Part shown: in pieces, positions 37,893-46,492 of the stretch
How positions within the stretch are numbered: the stretch's first letter is position 1
How the letters are laid out: every line of letters begins with the position of its first letter
Source of the DNA: Dyella_B sp036746095
GTDB lineage: Bacteria > Pseudomonadota > Gammaproteobacteria > Xanthomonadales > Rhodanobacteraceae
Assembly: GCF_036746095.1 (NCBI RefSeq)
Contig: NZ_DAIOEU010000017.1
Span: 11,013 to 75,012 of the forward strand
DNA: 64,000 nucleotides
Direction: 5' to 3'
The notes under the pieces: model-generated
Seen by the model: the letters and a program-made list of their open reading frames with translations, nothing else
What the model was told of the DNA's origin: nothing
The model's database searches: none
Translations under genes and position numbers: made by a program

Positions 37893-38285
37893 ATGCACGT
37901 GCTCGTCGTGGAAGATGACCTGGACACCAGAGATCTTCTTCAGCACGCATTGAAGAAGGAAGGTCATGAGGTGCTGCAAGCCTCGGGCGTCTGCGAAGCT
38001 CTGCGTCTTTCCTGCATGCATCCGGATATCGACGTGGTGGTGCTGGACATGCATCTGTGCCCCCGCCAGGTGATCGAGGACGCCACCCGGGAAATCCGCC
38101 AGCACCTGCACAATGGCCACTATGTGCTGGCTTCCGGCGACTGGGATACGCTCGAACCCCGCTGCCGCGAACAGCAGGACACGACCGTGCTGCGCAAACC
38201 TTACGGCAAGCAGGAACTGCTGCGTGCCATCGGATGTTGCATCGCCCGGCTCAGCCTTGGCGCCGGCTATGAACCCAACGCTTGA
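37893..38285 (+). CDS. Orphan receiver-domain protein
   Basis: This 130-residue protein has a receiver fold with acidic pocket Asp8/Asp9, phospho-acceptor Asp52 (VVVLDMHL) and conserved Lys in VLRKPYG. It has no DNA-binding domain and no kinase nearby. GGAGAAGTAG precedes the ATG. Its role and partner kinase are unknown. Confidence 0.85.
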   Translation: MHVLVVEDDLDTRDLLQHALKKEGHEVLQASGVCEALRLSCMHPDIDVVVLDMHLCPRQVIEDATREIRQHLHNGHYVLASGDWDTLEPRCREQQDTTVLRKPYGKQELLRAIGCCIARLSLGAGYEPNA

Positions 38286-38288
38286 ACC

Positions 38289-38306
38289 CCGGCGCGTTGG
38301 CGCCGG
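38289..38306 (+). terminator. GC-rich hairpin after the receiver gene, terminator-like
   Basis: CCGGCGC and GCGCCGG form a perfect 7-bp stem with loop GTTG just after the stop. There is no T tract, so termination is uncertain. Confidence 0.35.
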
Positions 38307-38358
38307 CATCACACGCGATCCGGAATAAAGAGCGCATCCCCGCAAGAGGGAGGCCGTC

Positions 38359-39258
38359 ATGGCACGTCCCATCTGGACCGGAAACCTGACCTTTGGACTG
38401 CTCAACGTACCCGTTTCGCTGATGTCCGGCGAACGCGGCATCGACCTGCATTTCCGCATGCTGGATAGCCGCAACAAGGCGCCGGTGCGTTACGAGCGCG
38501 TCAATGCGGAAACCGGCGAGGAAGTGCCGTGGAAGGAAATCGTCAAGGCATTCGAATACAAGAAAGGCAACTACGTGGTGCTGGAACCTGCGGACATCAA
38601 ATCGGCGGCTTCCGAGAACCGCGAATCGGTGGAAGTGGAAGCCTTCGTCGACGCCGCCGACATCGGCGCGGAGTATTTCGAGAAGCCTTACATCCTCGTC
38701 CCCGGCAAGAAGGCCGAGAAAGGCTACGTGCTATTGCGCGAAACCTTGAAGCGCACCGGCAAGATCGGCATCGCCCGCGTGGTGATCCGCACGCGCGAAT
38801 ACCTTTCCGCGGTGATCCCGCGCGAGCATGCATTGATGCTGGTGCTGATGCGCTTCCAGCAGGAACTGGTCGACGTCGAGGAGTTTTCCATCCCCAGCGA
38901 AGACATCAAGAGCTACCGCATCAGCGAACGGGAACTGTCGATGGCCGAGCAGCTGATCGAATCGATGACCAGCGGGTGGGCGCCCGCCGAATACAAGGAC
39001 GAATTCCGCGACCGGCTGCGCCAGGTGATCGAGCGGCGCATGAAGGCCAAGGGCGCCCTGACCGAAATCGAAGAGCCGGCCGAAGAGGAAGCCGAGGCTA
39101 CCACCAATGTGGTGGACTTCATGGCGTTGCTGAAGAAGAGCATCGATACCAAGAAGCGGACACCGGCGAAGGTGGAGGCGAAGCCGAAATCGCCGGGGCG
39201 TGCGGCGAAGAAAGGCAAGGCGACGAAGAAGCGTAGTTCGCGGCGCAAGGCGAGTTGA
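38359..39258 (+). CDS. ku: Ku DNA end-binding protein
   Basis: This 299-residue protein forms a homodimeric ring on DNA ends in bacterial non-homologous end joining and recruits LigD, encoded downstream. The Ku core is recognisable from 'IWTGNLTFGLLNVPVSLMSG' at the N-terminus to 'SEDIKSYRISERELSMAEQLIESM'. The C-terminal 40 residues are rich in Lys and Arg (KKGKATKKRSSRRKAS), the extension known to bind DNA in several bacterial Kus. GGGAGG precedes the ATG by six bases. Confidence 0.97.
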   Translation: MARPIWTGNLTFGLLNVPVSLMSGERGIDLHFRMLDSRNKAPVRYERVNAETGEEVPWKEIVKAFEYKKGNYVVLEPADIKSAASENRESVEVEAFVDAADIGAEYFEKPYILVPGKKAEKGYVLLRETLKRTGKIGIARVVIRTREYLSAVIPREHALMLVLMRFQQELVDVEEFSIPSEDIKSYRISERELSMAEQLIESMTSGWAPAEYKDEFRDRLRQVIERRMKAKGALTEIEEPAEEEAEATTNVVDFMALLKKSIDTKKRTPAKVEAKPKSPGRAAKKGKATKKRSSRRKAS

Positions 39259-39286
39259 CATTCAGCATGGCGCACATATCGCCGTA

Positions 39287-39437
39287 CGTCGTTCCGGCGA
39301 AGGCCGGACGCAGCGCGAAGCGCGGAGAACATCCGAAAAATGGCCCCGAAGGGCTGTGCGAAGCGCTCGACATTAAAGATACTGTGTGCTTCGCACAGCG
39401 TATTTAAACTGGATTCCAGCCTTCGCCGGAATGACGG
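39287..39437. repeat. Dispersed repeat, family A
   Basis: Ends CGTCGTTCCGGCGAAGGCCGG and CCTTCGCCGGAATGACGGG enclose a centre that also carries the shared segment TGCTTCGCACAGCGTATT, seen again at 3740. It fills the gap between ku and the DUF72 gene. Confidence 0.75.
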
Positions 39438-39462
39438 GAAATAATTGCTCGCGAGGTTCCAC

Positions 39463-40326
39463 ATGCCCAAAACCCGCATCGGCATCTCCGGCTGGCGCTA
39501 CGCCCCATGGCGCGGCGTGTTCTACCCCGAAGACCTGCGCCAGCGCGACGAATTGCATTACGCCTCGCGCCAGTTCAACACCATCGAGATCAACGGCAGT
39601 TTCTATTCCCTGCAAAGCCCGTCCAACTACCAGCGCTGGTATGCAGAAACGCCACGCGGTTTCGTATTCGCGGTCAAGGCGCCGCGCTATGTCACGCATA
39701 TCAAGCGCCTGAAGAACGCCGAACAAGGCGTGGCCAATTTCTTTGCCTCCGGCGTGCTGGCCTTGAAGGAGAAATTAGGCCCCATCCTGTGGCAGCTGCC
39801 GCCCAGCCTCCGCTACGACGAAGAAAAGCTGGAATCGTTTCTCCGGCAATTGCCGCGCAACAGCGAAAGCTTGGCCGAGATTGCACGGGAGCATGACGAC
39901 ACGGTCGAAAAAGTGATCGTGAAGGCCGATCGCAAGCGCGCCGTCAGGCACGCCATGGAAGTGCGCCATCCCAGCTTCGTCAATGAAAGTTTTATCGCCC
40001 AGCTGCGCCGCCACGACGTGGCGCTGGTGGTGGCCGACACCGCCGGCAAATGGCCATTCCTCGAAGACGTCACCGCCCGTTTCATGTACCTGCGGCTGCA
40101 TGGCGACAAGGTGCTGTATGCCAGCGGCTACAGCAATGCCGCCTTGACCCGCTGGTGCAGGCACATCGACGCATGGCGCAAAGGCAGCGAACCGGAAGAT
40201 GCCACGCGCTGCAGCGACGAAAAGCCGCGCAAGCGCACCGGCCGCGACGTGTATTGCTACTTCGACAACGACACCAAGGTCAAGGCGCCCTTCGATGCGC
40301 GCAAACTCGCCGAAAAACTCGCCTGA
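39463..40326 (+). CDS. DUF72 protein (YecE-like)
   Basis: This 287-residue protein has the DUF72 TIM-barrel-like fold: 'GISGWRYAPWRGVFYP' at the N-terminus, 'FNTIEINGSFYSLQSPSNYQRW' and 'KAPRYVTHIKRLK' following. Function of the family is unknown, although it is often found beside DNA repair genes, as here between ku and ligD. The ATG at 39463 is preferred; an upstream TTG is inside the repeat side. Confidence 0.9.
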   Translation: MPKTRIGISGWRYAPWRGVFYPEDLRQRDELHYASRQFNTIEINGSFYSLQSPSNYQRWYAETPRGFVFAVKAPRYVTHIKRLKNAEQGVANFFASGVLALKEKLGPILWQLPPSLRYDEEKLESFLRQLPRNSESLAEIAREHDDTVEKVIVKADRKRAVRHAMEVRHPSFVNESFIAQLRRHDVALVVADTAGKWPFLEDVTARFMYLRLHGDKVLYASGYSNAALTRWCRHIDAWRKGSEPEDATRCSDEKPRKRTGRDVYCYFDNDTKVKAPFDARKLAEKLA

Positions 40327-40464
40327 CCTCCGTTGCCGGCATTCCCAGCCTGCGCCGCCCTGAACGCGATTCCGGCCCAACATCCTGGTCACATTCACTT
40401 GCCTTGTCGTTGACATATCCCGTTGCAAGGTCGTCCTTCAACGGGCCGCCGCGGCGAAGCAGAT

Positions 40465-43044
40465 GTGAGCCTTTGGGAATATCAACGCAAGCGCAATTTT
40501 AAATCCACCAGGGAACCCAAGTCGGATACGGCCGTTCCCGAGGGCAGCCGTGCGCTGTTCGTCGTGCAGCTTCATCACGCCAGGCGCCGCCATTTCGATT
40601 TTCGCCTGCAAGTAGGCAATGCGTTGAAAAGCTGGGCCGTGCCAAAAGGGCCAAGCTACAACCCGCATACCAAGCGGCTTGCCGTGGAGGTGGAAGATCA
40701 TCCGGTGGCTTATGCCGATTTCGAAGGCGAGATCGAGGAAGGCTACGGCAAAGGCCACGTCGATCAATTCGATCGCGGTGTGTGGTCCACCGACGGCGAT
40801 CCGATGGCGCAATTGAAGAAAGGCCATCTGCGCTTCGAACTGTTCGGCACGCGCCTGAAGGGAGGCTGGCACCTCGTGCGCAGCGGGCGAAAAGAACGCC
40901 AGCAGCCCTGGTTCCTGATCAAGGACGACGATGCCTTCGCCAGCGACGTCGAAGCCGATGACCTGCTCGATACCAAGATGCGCGAAAGCACGCGCAAGGC
41001 GGCCAAGTCCGAAAGCGCGCGCATCGCCGCAAAGAAATCCACCGCACACGTGCGCAAGCCGCCGGCGGCACGCAAGCTCAGCAAAACTTCGTTGATCAAC
41101 CAGGCGAAGGCCTTGCCGAACGCGAAGAAAGCCGCCGCCAGCGCGGAATTCTTTGCGCCTGCGCTGACACAGCTGCGGCTGGAACCTCCGGCTGGCGAGA
41201 ACTGGATCCAAGAGGTGAAATGGGACGGCTACCGCATCCTTGCCACCATCGCCAAGGGCAAGGTGGCGCTGTGGTCGCGTAATGCGTTGCGCTGGGACGA
41301 CAAGATTCCCGACATCCGGCAGGCGGTCGAATCACTGGGGCTCGATTCGGCGCGGCTTGATGGCGAACTGATCGCCACCGACAGCCGCGGCCGCAGCGAT
41401 TTCAATGCCCTGCAGAAAACCCTCTCCGGCGAAGCACAACACCCGCTGGTTTACGTGCTGTTCGACCTGCCCTATTTCGAAGGCTACGACCTTGCGCGCA
41501 CGCCACTGCTGGAGCGCAAGGCGCTGCTCGAACGCATGCTGGGCCACGGCCGTCGCCACCTGGCTTTCAGTTCCCACACGCAGGGCGACGGCGTGGAGGC
41601 CATGCAGCGTGCGATGGAATTCCAGCTGGAAGGGATCGTGTGCAAGCGCATCGATTCGGGCTATCACGCCGGACGCGGCGGCGACTGGATCAAGGTAAAG
41701 CGCCTTGAAGGCGACGAATTTGCGGTGGTCGGCTACACGCCACCGAAGGGCAGCCGCAACGGCTTTGGCTCCTTGTTGCTGGCCAGGCCCGATCCCGATC
41801 GTCGGGACGGCTGGCTGTTCGCCGGGCGCGTCGGCACCGGCTTCACCGACAAGTCGCTGGCACAGACCGCCGGATTGGTGACGAAGGACGCATCGCGCAA
41901 AACCCCGCCGAACCTGCGCAACATCGATCCGCTGTTGCGCGATGCCTGGTGGGTGCGACCGAGCCTGGTGGTCGAAGTGAATTACCGCGGCATCGGCAAC
42001 AACAACCTGCTACGGCAACCGAGCCTGAAGACCTTGCGCATGGACAAGACACCGAACGATTTGCGAAATGCCGATCGCGCATCCTCCAAGACATCCAAGC
42101 CGGCGAAGAAAGCCCCGGCCAAGACCGCGCGCGCACGCTCCATTTCCAACGAAACCGGCACCAGCCTCGTCACTATCACGCATCCTGATCGGGTGGTATT
42201 TCCCAGCGACAACATCACCAAGCAGGACGTGGCCGACTACTACAGCAGCATCATGCGATGGTTCCTGCCGAGCGTACTGGAGCGTCCGCTATCCATCATC
42301 CGATGTCCGGAAGGCGCGGAAAAAACCTGTTTCTTCCAGAAACATCCGGTGCAAGGCCTGCATCGGGTGGGCTTTGTACGCCTGAAGGAAGAGAAAGGCT
42401 CGCAGGCCATCTACATCTACGTGAAAGATGCCAATTCGGTGATGGAACTGGTGCAATTCGGCACGCTGGAATTCCACCTGTGGGGCAGCATGGCCAACAA
42501 CCCGGACAAGGCCAACCGCGTGGTGTTCGACCTGGACCCCGCGCCGAAAGTGGGCTGGGAACGCGTGGTCGCCGCGGCACGCCTGCTCAGGACATGGCTG
42601 GATCGCATCGGCCTGAAATCCTTCCTGCGCACCACCGGCGGCAAGGGCTTGCACGTGGTGGTGCCGCTCAATCCAGGCTGCCCATGGTCGCAGGTGAAGG
42701 ATTTCTCGCATGCCGTCGCCAGCACCATGGCGAGCGCATATCCGGATGAATTCATCGACACCGCCAGCAAGGCAAAGCGCAGCGGCAAGATCTTCGTCGA
42801 CTACCTGCGCAACAGCCGCGGCGCCACCAGCATCGCCAACTATTCGCTACGCGCCCGCACGGGCGCCCCCGTTGCCGTGCCGCTGCGCTGGGAAGAACTG
42901 GCGAAGATCGACCGTGGCGACGCTTTCAACATCCATACCCTTCCCAAGCGCCTGGCTCGATTGCGCAAGGATCCATGGGAGGGCATCGACACTATCGAGC
43001 AATCCTTGGACACGGCGCTCGAAACCCTGCACAACCAACAGTGA
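40465..43044 (+). CDS. ligD: Multifunctional NHEJ DNA ligase LigD
   Basis: This 859-residue protein has three modules in the Pseudomonas order. First, a 3'-phosphoesterase (His37, His43 and Asp45 in HHARRRHFDF). Second, an ATP-dependent ligase (adenylated Lys252 in EVKWDGYR, plus DGELIATD and EGIVCKRID). Third, a primase-like polymerase (metal-binding Asp689 and Asp691 in VVFDLDPAP, with RTTGGKGLHVVVPL). Alanine- and lysine-rich linkers separate them. The start is taken as GTG 40465, giving 'SLWEYQRKRNF' like other LigDs; a TTG start at 40423 is possible. It joins and processes Ku-bound DNA ends. Confidence 0.96.
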   Translation: MSLWEYQRKRNFKSTREPKSDTAVPEGSRALFVVQLHHARRRHFDFRLQVGNALKSWAVPKGPSYNPHTKRLAVEVEDHPVAYADFEGEIEEGYGKGHVDQFDRGVWSTDGDPMAQLKKGHLRFELFGTRLKGGWHLVRSGRKERQQPWFLIKDDDAFASDVEADDLLDTKMRESTRKAAKSESARIAAKKSTAHVRKPPAARKLSKTSLINQAKALPNAKKAAASAEFFAPALTQLRLEPPAGENWIQEVKWDGYRILATIAKGKVALWSRNALRWDDKIPDIRQAVESLGLDSARLDGELIATDSRGRSDFNALQKTLSGEAQHPLVYVLFDLPYFEGYDLARTPLLERKALLERMLGHGRRHLAFSSHTQGDGVEAMQRAMEFQLEGIVCKRIDSGYHAGRGGDWIKVKRLEGDEFAVVGYTPPKGSRNGFGSLLLARPDPDRRDGWLFAGRVGTGFTDKSLAQTAGLVTKDASRKTPPNLRNIDPLLRDAWWVRPSLVVEVNYRGIGNNNLLRQPSLKTLRMDKTPNDLRNADRASSKTSKPAKKAPAKTARARSISNETGTSLVTITHPDRVVFPSDNITKQDVADYYSSIMRWFLPSVLERPLSIIRCPEGAEKTCFFQKHPVQGLHRVGFVRLKEEKGSQAIYIYVKDANSVMELVQFGTLEFHLWGSMANNPDKANRVVFDLDPAPKVGWERVVAAARLLRTWLDRIGLKSFLRTTGGKGLHVVVPLNPGCPWSQVKDFSHAVASTMASAYPDEFIDTASKAKRSGKIFVDYLRNSRGATSIANYSLRARTGAPVAVPLRWEELAKIDRGDAFNIHTLPKRLARLRKDPWEGIDTIEQSLDTALETLHNQQ

Positions 43045-43074
43045 CCCTGTTCCATCCATCCCGGAGAACCACTC

Positions 43075-43281
43075 ATGACGACCACGCTTGAAAAATCCTT
43101 GAGGCGCGAAATCGACGTAGAAGGTCAACCCTACACGGTAGTGATGGATGCACAAGGATTGAAGATCACGCGTAAAGCCCACCGCCGGGGCATCGAGTTG
43201 AAGTGGGCCGACCTGATCAATGGCGATGCGGCAATGGCGGCGGCGTTGAATGCGTCGGTGGGAGATGAGCAAGGCAACTGA
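43075..43281 (+). CDS. Small protein of the NHEJ locus
   Basis: A 68-residue protein (MTTTLEKSLRREIDVEGQPY...) with a short beta-rich middle and no membrane segment. GGAG is 8-9 bases before the ATG. It follows ligD by 30 bases, so it is probably in the same transcript. I do not recognise a named family. Confidence 0.7.
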   Translation: MTTTLEKSLRREIDVEGQPYTVVMDAQGLKITRKAHRRGIELKWADLINGDAAMAAALNASVGDEQGN

Positions 43282-43305
43282 GCAGGCCGGTGAGTTGATC
43301 TCCCG

Positions 43306-43385
43306 CCGTCATTCCCGCGAAAGCGGGAATCCATTTTGCTCTGATGCATCCTTAAAATGGATTCCCGCTTTCGCGGGAATGACGG
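43306..43385. repeat. Dispersed repeat, family A, near-perfect
   Basis: CGTCATTCCCGCGAAAGCGGG at the left is matched by CCCGCTTTCGCGGGAATGACG at the right, a 21-bp inverted repeat with a 33-base centre. This is the cleanest family member. Confidence 0.85.
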
Positions 43386-43480
43386 CCATAGAGCTTCTGG
43401 CACTTTTCGAGTTGCGGCATCGACAGACGACGCTAAGTGCTTGTGATCCATCATGTCGCCATGGATTCGCAAAACGCATG

Positions 43481-43632
43481 CCGGACAGCAGTGAGCTTTC
43501 GCTGGAATGACGTCGTTTTAGCTTTCCCGCAAGAACAGCGAAAAATTTCCCCGGACAGCAGTGCGCGAAAGCGGGAATCCATTCTGCTCGGACGCATCCT
43601 TAGCAATGGATTTCCGCTTTCACGGGAATGAC
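43481..43632. repeat. Composite repeat: family A element with a 57-base insert
   Basis: The 13-base sequence CCGGACAGCAGTG occurs at 43481-43493 and again at 43551-43563, bracketing a 57-base segment that includes AATGACGTCGTTTTAGC. A near-identical copy in reverse orientation is at 63895-63955. The flanks are family A palindrome arms. See findings. Confidence 0.75.
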
Positions 43633-43662
43633 GCCCATGGGTGGATGTCTATGGGTTGATGT

Positions 43663-44178
43663 CTACGCCCGCTTGCGCGTCCTCGCCGCCTTCTTCGCCG
43701 CCGCGGAACGACCACGCGCACCCTTCGTACGTGCAGCTTTCCTCGCCGCCGCCGACCGCGACGCGGAACTACGCTTGGACGCCGCCCGCTTGCCCTGCTT
43801 GGACAGCGCACGCTTGGATGCGGCGCCATGCCCCTCCCGGCGCAACGCACGCGATGATGCACTGGCGCGCTTGGCGCTTGAACGTTTTGTCGTGGCGCGT
43901 TTGCGCGACGCGGATTTTCCCGTGCTGGCGCGCTTGCGGCTTGACGCCTTTTTACTTGAGGCTTTCTTGGTGGACGATTTCTTCCGCGGCACCTTTACGC
44001 CGGCACGCCGCGCTTTGGAAAGTCCGATGGCAATAGCCTGTTGCGGCGAACGCGCACCATGCTTGCCTTTGCGTACATGTTCGATTTCTTCATGCACGTA
44101 TTCGCCGGCCTGGGTACTGGGCGACTTGCCTTGGCGCTTGTCCCGGGCAGCTGCTTGCCGCGTCTTTTTCTCGGGCAT
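43663..44178 (-). CDS. DUF6496-type protein with histone-like basic tail
   Basis: This 171-residue protein has an N-terminal conserved segment 'GEYVHEEIEHVRKGKHGARS' and 'QQAIAIGLSKARRAGVKVP', which matches the DUF6496 domain, followed by about 110 residues made almost only of Lys, Arg, Ala and Ser (KKASSKKASSRKRAS). The tail resembles histone H1-like bacterial proteins and should bind DNA. It sits beside the NHEJ genes, opposite strand. Its role is unknown. Confidence 0.8.
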   Translation of the reverse strand: MPEKKTRQAAARDKRQGKSPSTQAGEYVHEEIEHVRKGKHGARSPQQAIAIGLSKARRAGVKVPRKKSSTKKASSKKASSRKRASTGKSASRKRATTKRSSAKRASASSRALRREGHGAASKRALSKQGKRAASKRSSASRSAAARKAARTKGARGRSAAAKKAARTRKRA

Positions 44179-44251
44179 GTCGTATCTCCGATGTGAGCAG
44201 GCACAACCAGCTTTACTCGCGCGTGCGTCGACACGCTGTCAAGGCAATGCG

Positions 44252-44728
44252 CTATTCCTGCTTGCGGATAAGCGTGATGCGTCCATTCGGTTCCAGCCTG
44301 GCGATGCTGATGCTCTTGGTGTCTTCAAGGCCCGCCGCATGCAAGGCGCGCCGAAACGCCGCCTTGGGCAGACAGACACGTTCCAGCGAGCCGGGCACCA
44401 GTTCGCCATCGTGCACCAGGATGGTGGGGCACCCTTCGACGAAACGATTCAACCAGGGCGAACGCGTGCATGCCCACGCCACCGCGCGATCCGTCGCAAG
44501 CATGGCTGCCACGGCGATCAGGCCGCCCTGGAACGAGCCGTCATGGCCCACGATGGAATTGCGCAAGACACCACCGACCAGCACCAGCACGATGATGTCG
44601 AAGGTGGACATGTCGCCGAACGAACGCTTGCCGACGATGCGCATCATGAACACCGCCGCGAGATAGGCGGCGACGCCGCGCCACACGAATTGCCACCACG
44701 GCATGGCCATATCAAATGCACTGCTCAT
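44252..44728 (-). CDS. DUF421 (YetF-like) membrane protein
   Basis: This 158-residue protein has two to three N-terminal transmembrane helices and the DUF421 domain: 'RIVGKRSFGDMSTFDIIVLVLVGG' and 'LVHDGELVPGSLERVCLPKAAF'. The family resembles YetF/YdfS of Bacillus. Function unknown, possibly stress-related. GAAGGAG precedes the ATG at 44728; longer frames run into the adjacent gene and are rejected. Confidence 0.9.
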   Translation of the reverse strand: MSSAFDMAMPWWQFVWRGVAAYLAAVFMMRIVGKRSFGDMSTFDIIVLVLVGGVLRNSIVGHDGSFQGGLIAVAAMLATDRAVAWACTRSPWLNRFVEGCPTILVHDGELVPGSLERVCLPKAAFRRALHAAGLEDTKSISIARLEPNGRITLIRKQE

Positions 44729-44924
44729 GAAACAGACTCCTTCGCGGCTGTCCGACGGGCTATCACTATCTCCCTGCCGGTTGTGAAAAGCCGTCGAAAC
44801 GTCGTGAACGCAGCCGGCAAGCAGCCGAGGCAACACTGAATATGCCATCACGGGGATTTCGTTCTCCGTGCACGCGAGCGCGCTCACAGTAGGCTCAACC
44901 GTTGCAGCCGGCGAGACAGCATCC

Positions 44925-45146
44925 ATGAAACGCATTCCTACGACGCGGCATGCACCGTACCTCCATGCAGAAGTCCCCGAACCGGAACCCGGAAAACCAC
45001 CGGCGCCTTCGCCCGGCATTCCGGAACCCGGACCCGAACCGCCGTTGCCCACGCCGGAGCGTCCGCCGCTGACCGATCCGGAACCACCGCCGATGCCGAT
45101 CGGCGATCCGACCGGCGCGCCGCCGGTGCCGCAAGCGCTGATTTGA
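44925..45146 (+). CDS. Small proline-rich protein
   Basis: A 73-residue frame (MKRIPTTRHAPYLHAEVPE...) is about 40 percent Pro, with alternating P-E and P-P units. No signal or membrane segment is seen. It lies divergently between two minus-strand genes. Third-position GC fits coding use, but low complexity lowers confidence. Confidence 0.45.
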   Translation: MKRIPTTRHAPYLHAEVPEPEPGKPPAPSPGIPEPGPEPPLPTPERPPLTDPEPPPMPIGDPTGAPPVPQALI

Positions 45147-45245
45147 ATAGCGTCGTGCCATGGAGTGCCATCTCGCGGCGCGGCCTATCTTTCGCCGAAA
45201 TGACGGCGAGGGATGCCCCGACATCGTGATATTCACCCGCTACAA

Positions 45246-45782
45246 CTACAACGCGTTCGCCATCGCCAAGTGGTGCTGCAGCGTTGGCAACGTCTGCGTC
45301 GCAAACGACTTCAGATCGCCATCCATTCCCGAGGTGGATTCGGCCTGGAATAACGCCACCGCATCGCGGTGGTCTTTCACCATCATCTGCGCATACGCGG
45401 TATCGAAATCCTTGCCATGCAGCGAACGCAGCCTGGCGAGGTTGTTCTGCTGTTCCGGCGTGGGTGACATCGAAACGGTATAGCCGTCTTTCTGCGCCAC
45501 GCTTTTCAGCTCGTCGTTGGCTTTGCCGTGGTCGCGAATCATGGTGGCGGCGAACGATTTGACCTTGCTCGACTGTGCCTGGGCCTGCGCCAGGCGCGCC
45601 GCCATGACTTCCGTCTCGCCCGCGGCAGAGGCGGCCGTGACGAAGCGGACGTCCTGCGAAGTGTGCGCGCCAACGGCGCCAGTCGCCGGAGTGGATGCCT
45701 GCGAAGTGCCGCTCTGCGCCCAAGCGGGCGAACCCATCGACAGCATCAGCAACGGCACGAGGGAAAGTTTCAGCGGTGACAT
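45246..45782 (-). CDS. DUF4142 protein, periplasmic (second copy)
   Basis: This 178-residue protein has a signal peptide ending PAWAQ and the DUF4142 helices: 'VTAASAAGETEVMAARLAQ' and 'KSFAATMIRDHGKANDELKSVAQ', then 'FDTAYAQMMVKDHRDAVALF'. GGAGA is 8 bases before the ATG. Paralogous to 8939-9538. Confidence 0.9.
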   Translation of the reverse strand: MSPLKLSLVPLLMLSMGSPAWAQSGTSQASTPATGAVGAHTSQDVRFVTAASAAGETEVMAARLAQAQAQSSKVKSFAATMIRDHGKANDELKSVAQKDGYTVSMSPTPEQQNNLARLRSLHGKDFDTAYAQMMVKDHRDAVALFQAESTSGMDGDLKSFATQTLPTLQHHLAMANAL

Positions 45783-45972
45783 GTTGGCATCTCCAACGCT
45801 TGGGTCATCGCATAGTTAGCATCGATGGTGTGACTCGCATGTATCCCGGATGTATCGATCGAGCATACTTGCGCATGAGGCGGCGATTCATGCGGCGTTC
45901 GATGCCACCCTCACATGCAAATTATGTTCGACGTCCTACAGTACCGCGTAGTGAACGTCATGGAGCACAGTC

Positions 45973-46476
45973 ATGACCGAACTTGTCGTTGCCTGCTTTG
46001 ACACGCAATTCGATGCCAACGCCGCCGCCGAAAAATTGTTGTCCCGAGGACTTCGGCGCCAGCAAATCGTGCTGAGCGTCGACGAGAGCGTGGGACATTC
46101 ACCTGCAAGTTCGAGTGCGCCGACCACGGTGGTATCGCAGGTCAGCCACACCGGACGAGTCGATACCAGCACGGGACGCGACAGATCGAACCGCAGCCTG
46201 TCGTCCGACCGCACGCCGTTGCAGCTGCCGGATCCCAGCCTGATCGGCCACTCCACGCTGGTGGTCGAGCTACGCGGCGAGATGTCGATGGACGAGGTGT
46301 GCGCGCTGCTTGATGGCGCCGGCGCCAGTTCCGTGCGTTCGCATGAACAGGGTCAGCGGCGGCGCGAAGATCCCGCGATGTGGCCTTCCGTGGGGCGCGG
46401 ATCGCAAGAGGATGTGCAACGCGGCGTCGATGCGGCCAAGGGCGGTTCGGCGTTGGGCGCGCGCCGCTCTCGTTAG
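45973..46476 (+). CDS. Hypothetical stress-type protein with alpha/beta N-terminus
   Basis: A 167-residue cytoplasmic protein begins MTELVVACFDTQFDANAAAEKLLSRGL, an alpha/beta start like short ferredoxin-like or heat-induced proteins (compare the start of 24026-24520). A Ser/Thr-rich middle follows, then a second alpha/beta segment 'STLVVELRGEMSMDEVCALLDGAG' and a basic tail. TGGAG is about 8-9 bases before the ATG. I do not recognise the family with certainty. Confidence 0.75.
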   Translation: MTELVVACFDTQFDANAAAEKLLSRGLRRQQIVLSVDESVGHSPASSSAPTTVVSQVSHTGRVDTSTGRDRSNRSLSSDRTPLQLPDPSLIGHSTLVVELRGEMSMDEVCALLDGAGASSVRSHEQGQRRREDPAMWPSVGRGSQEDVQRGVDAAKGGSALGARRSR

Positions 46477-46492
46477 CGAGCCATCCTCGCGG

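Noticed and set aside
40423..40464. TTG start for LigD at 40423
   Set aside because: The GTG at 40465 gives the family start SLWEYQRKRNF, while the upstream 14 residues have no similarity to LigD proteins. Still possible, so mentioned in the entry.
43306..43632. CRISPR array
   Set aside because: The repeats are palindromic, few, unequal in spacing, and share their centre sequences. There are no regularly spaced direct repeats or cas genes.
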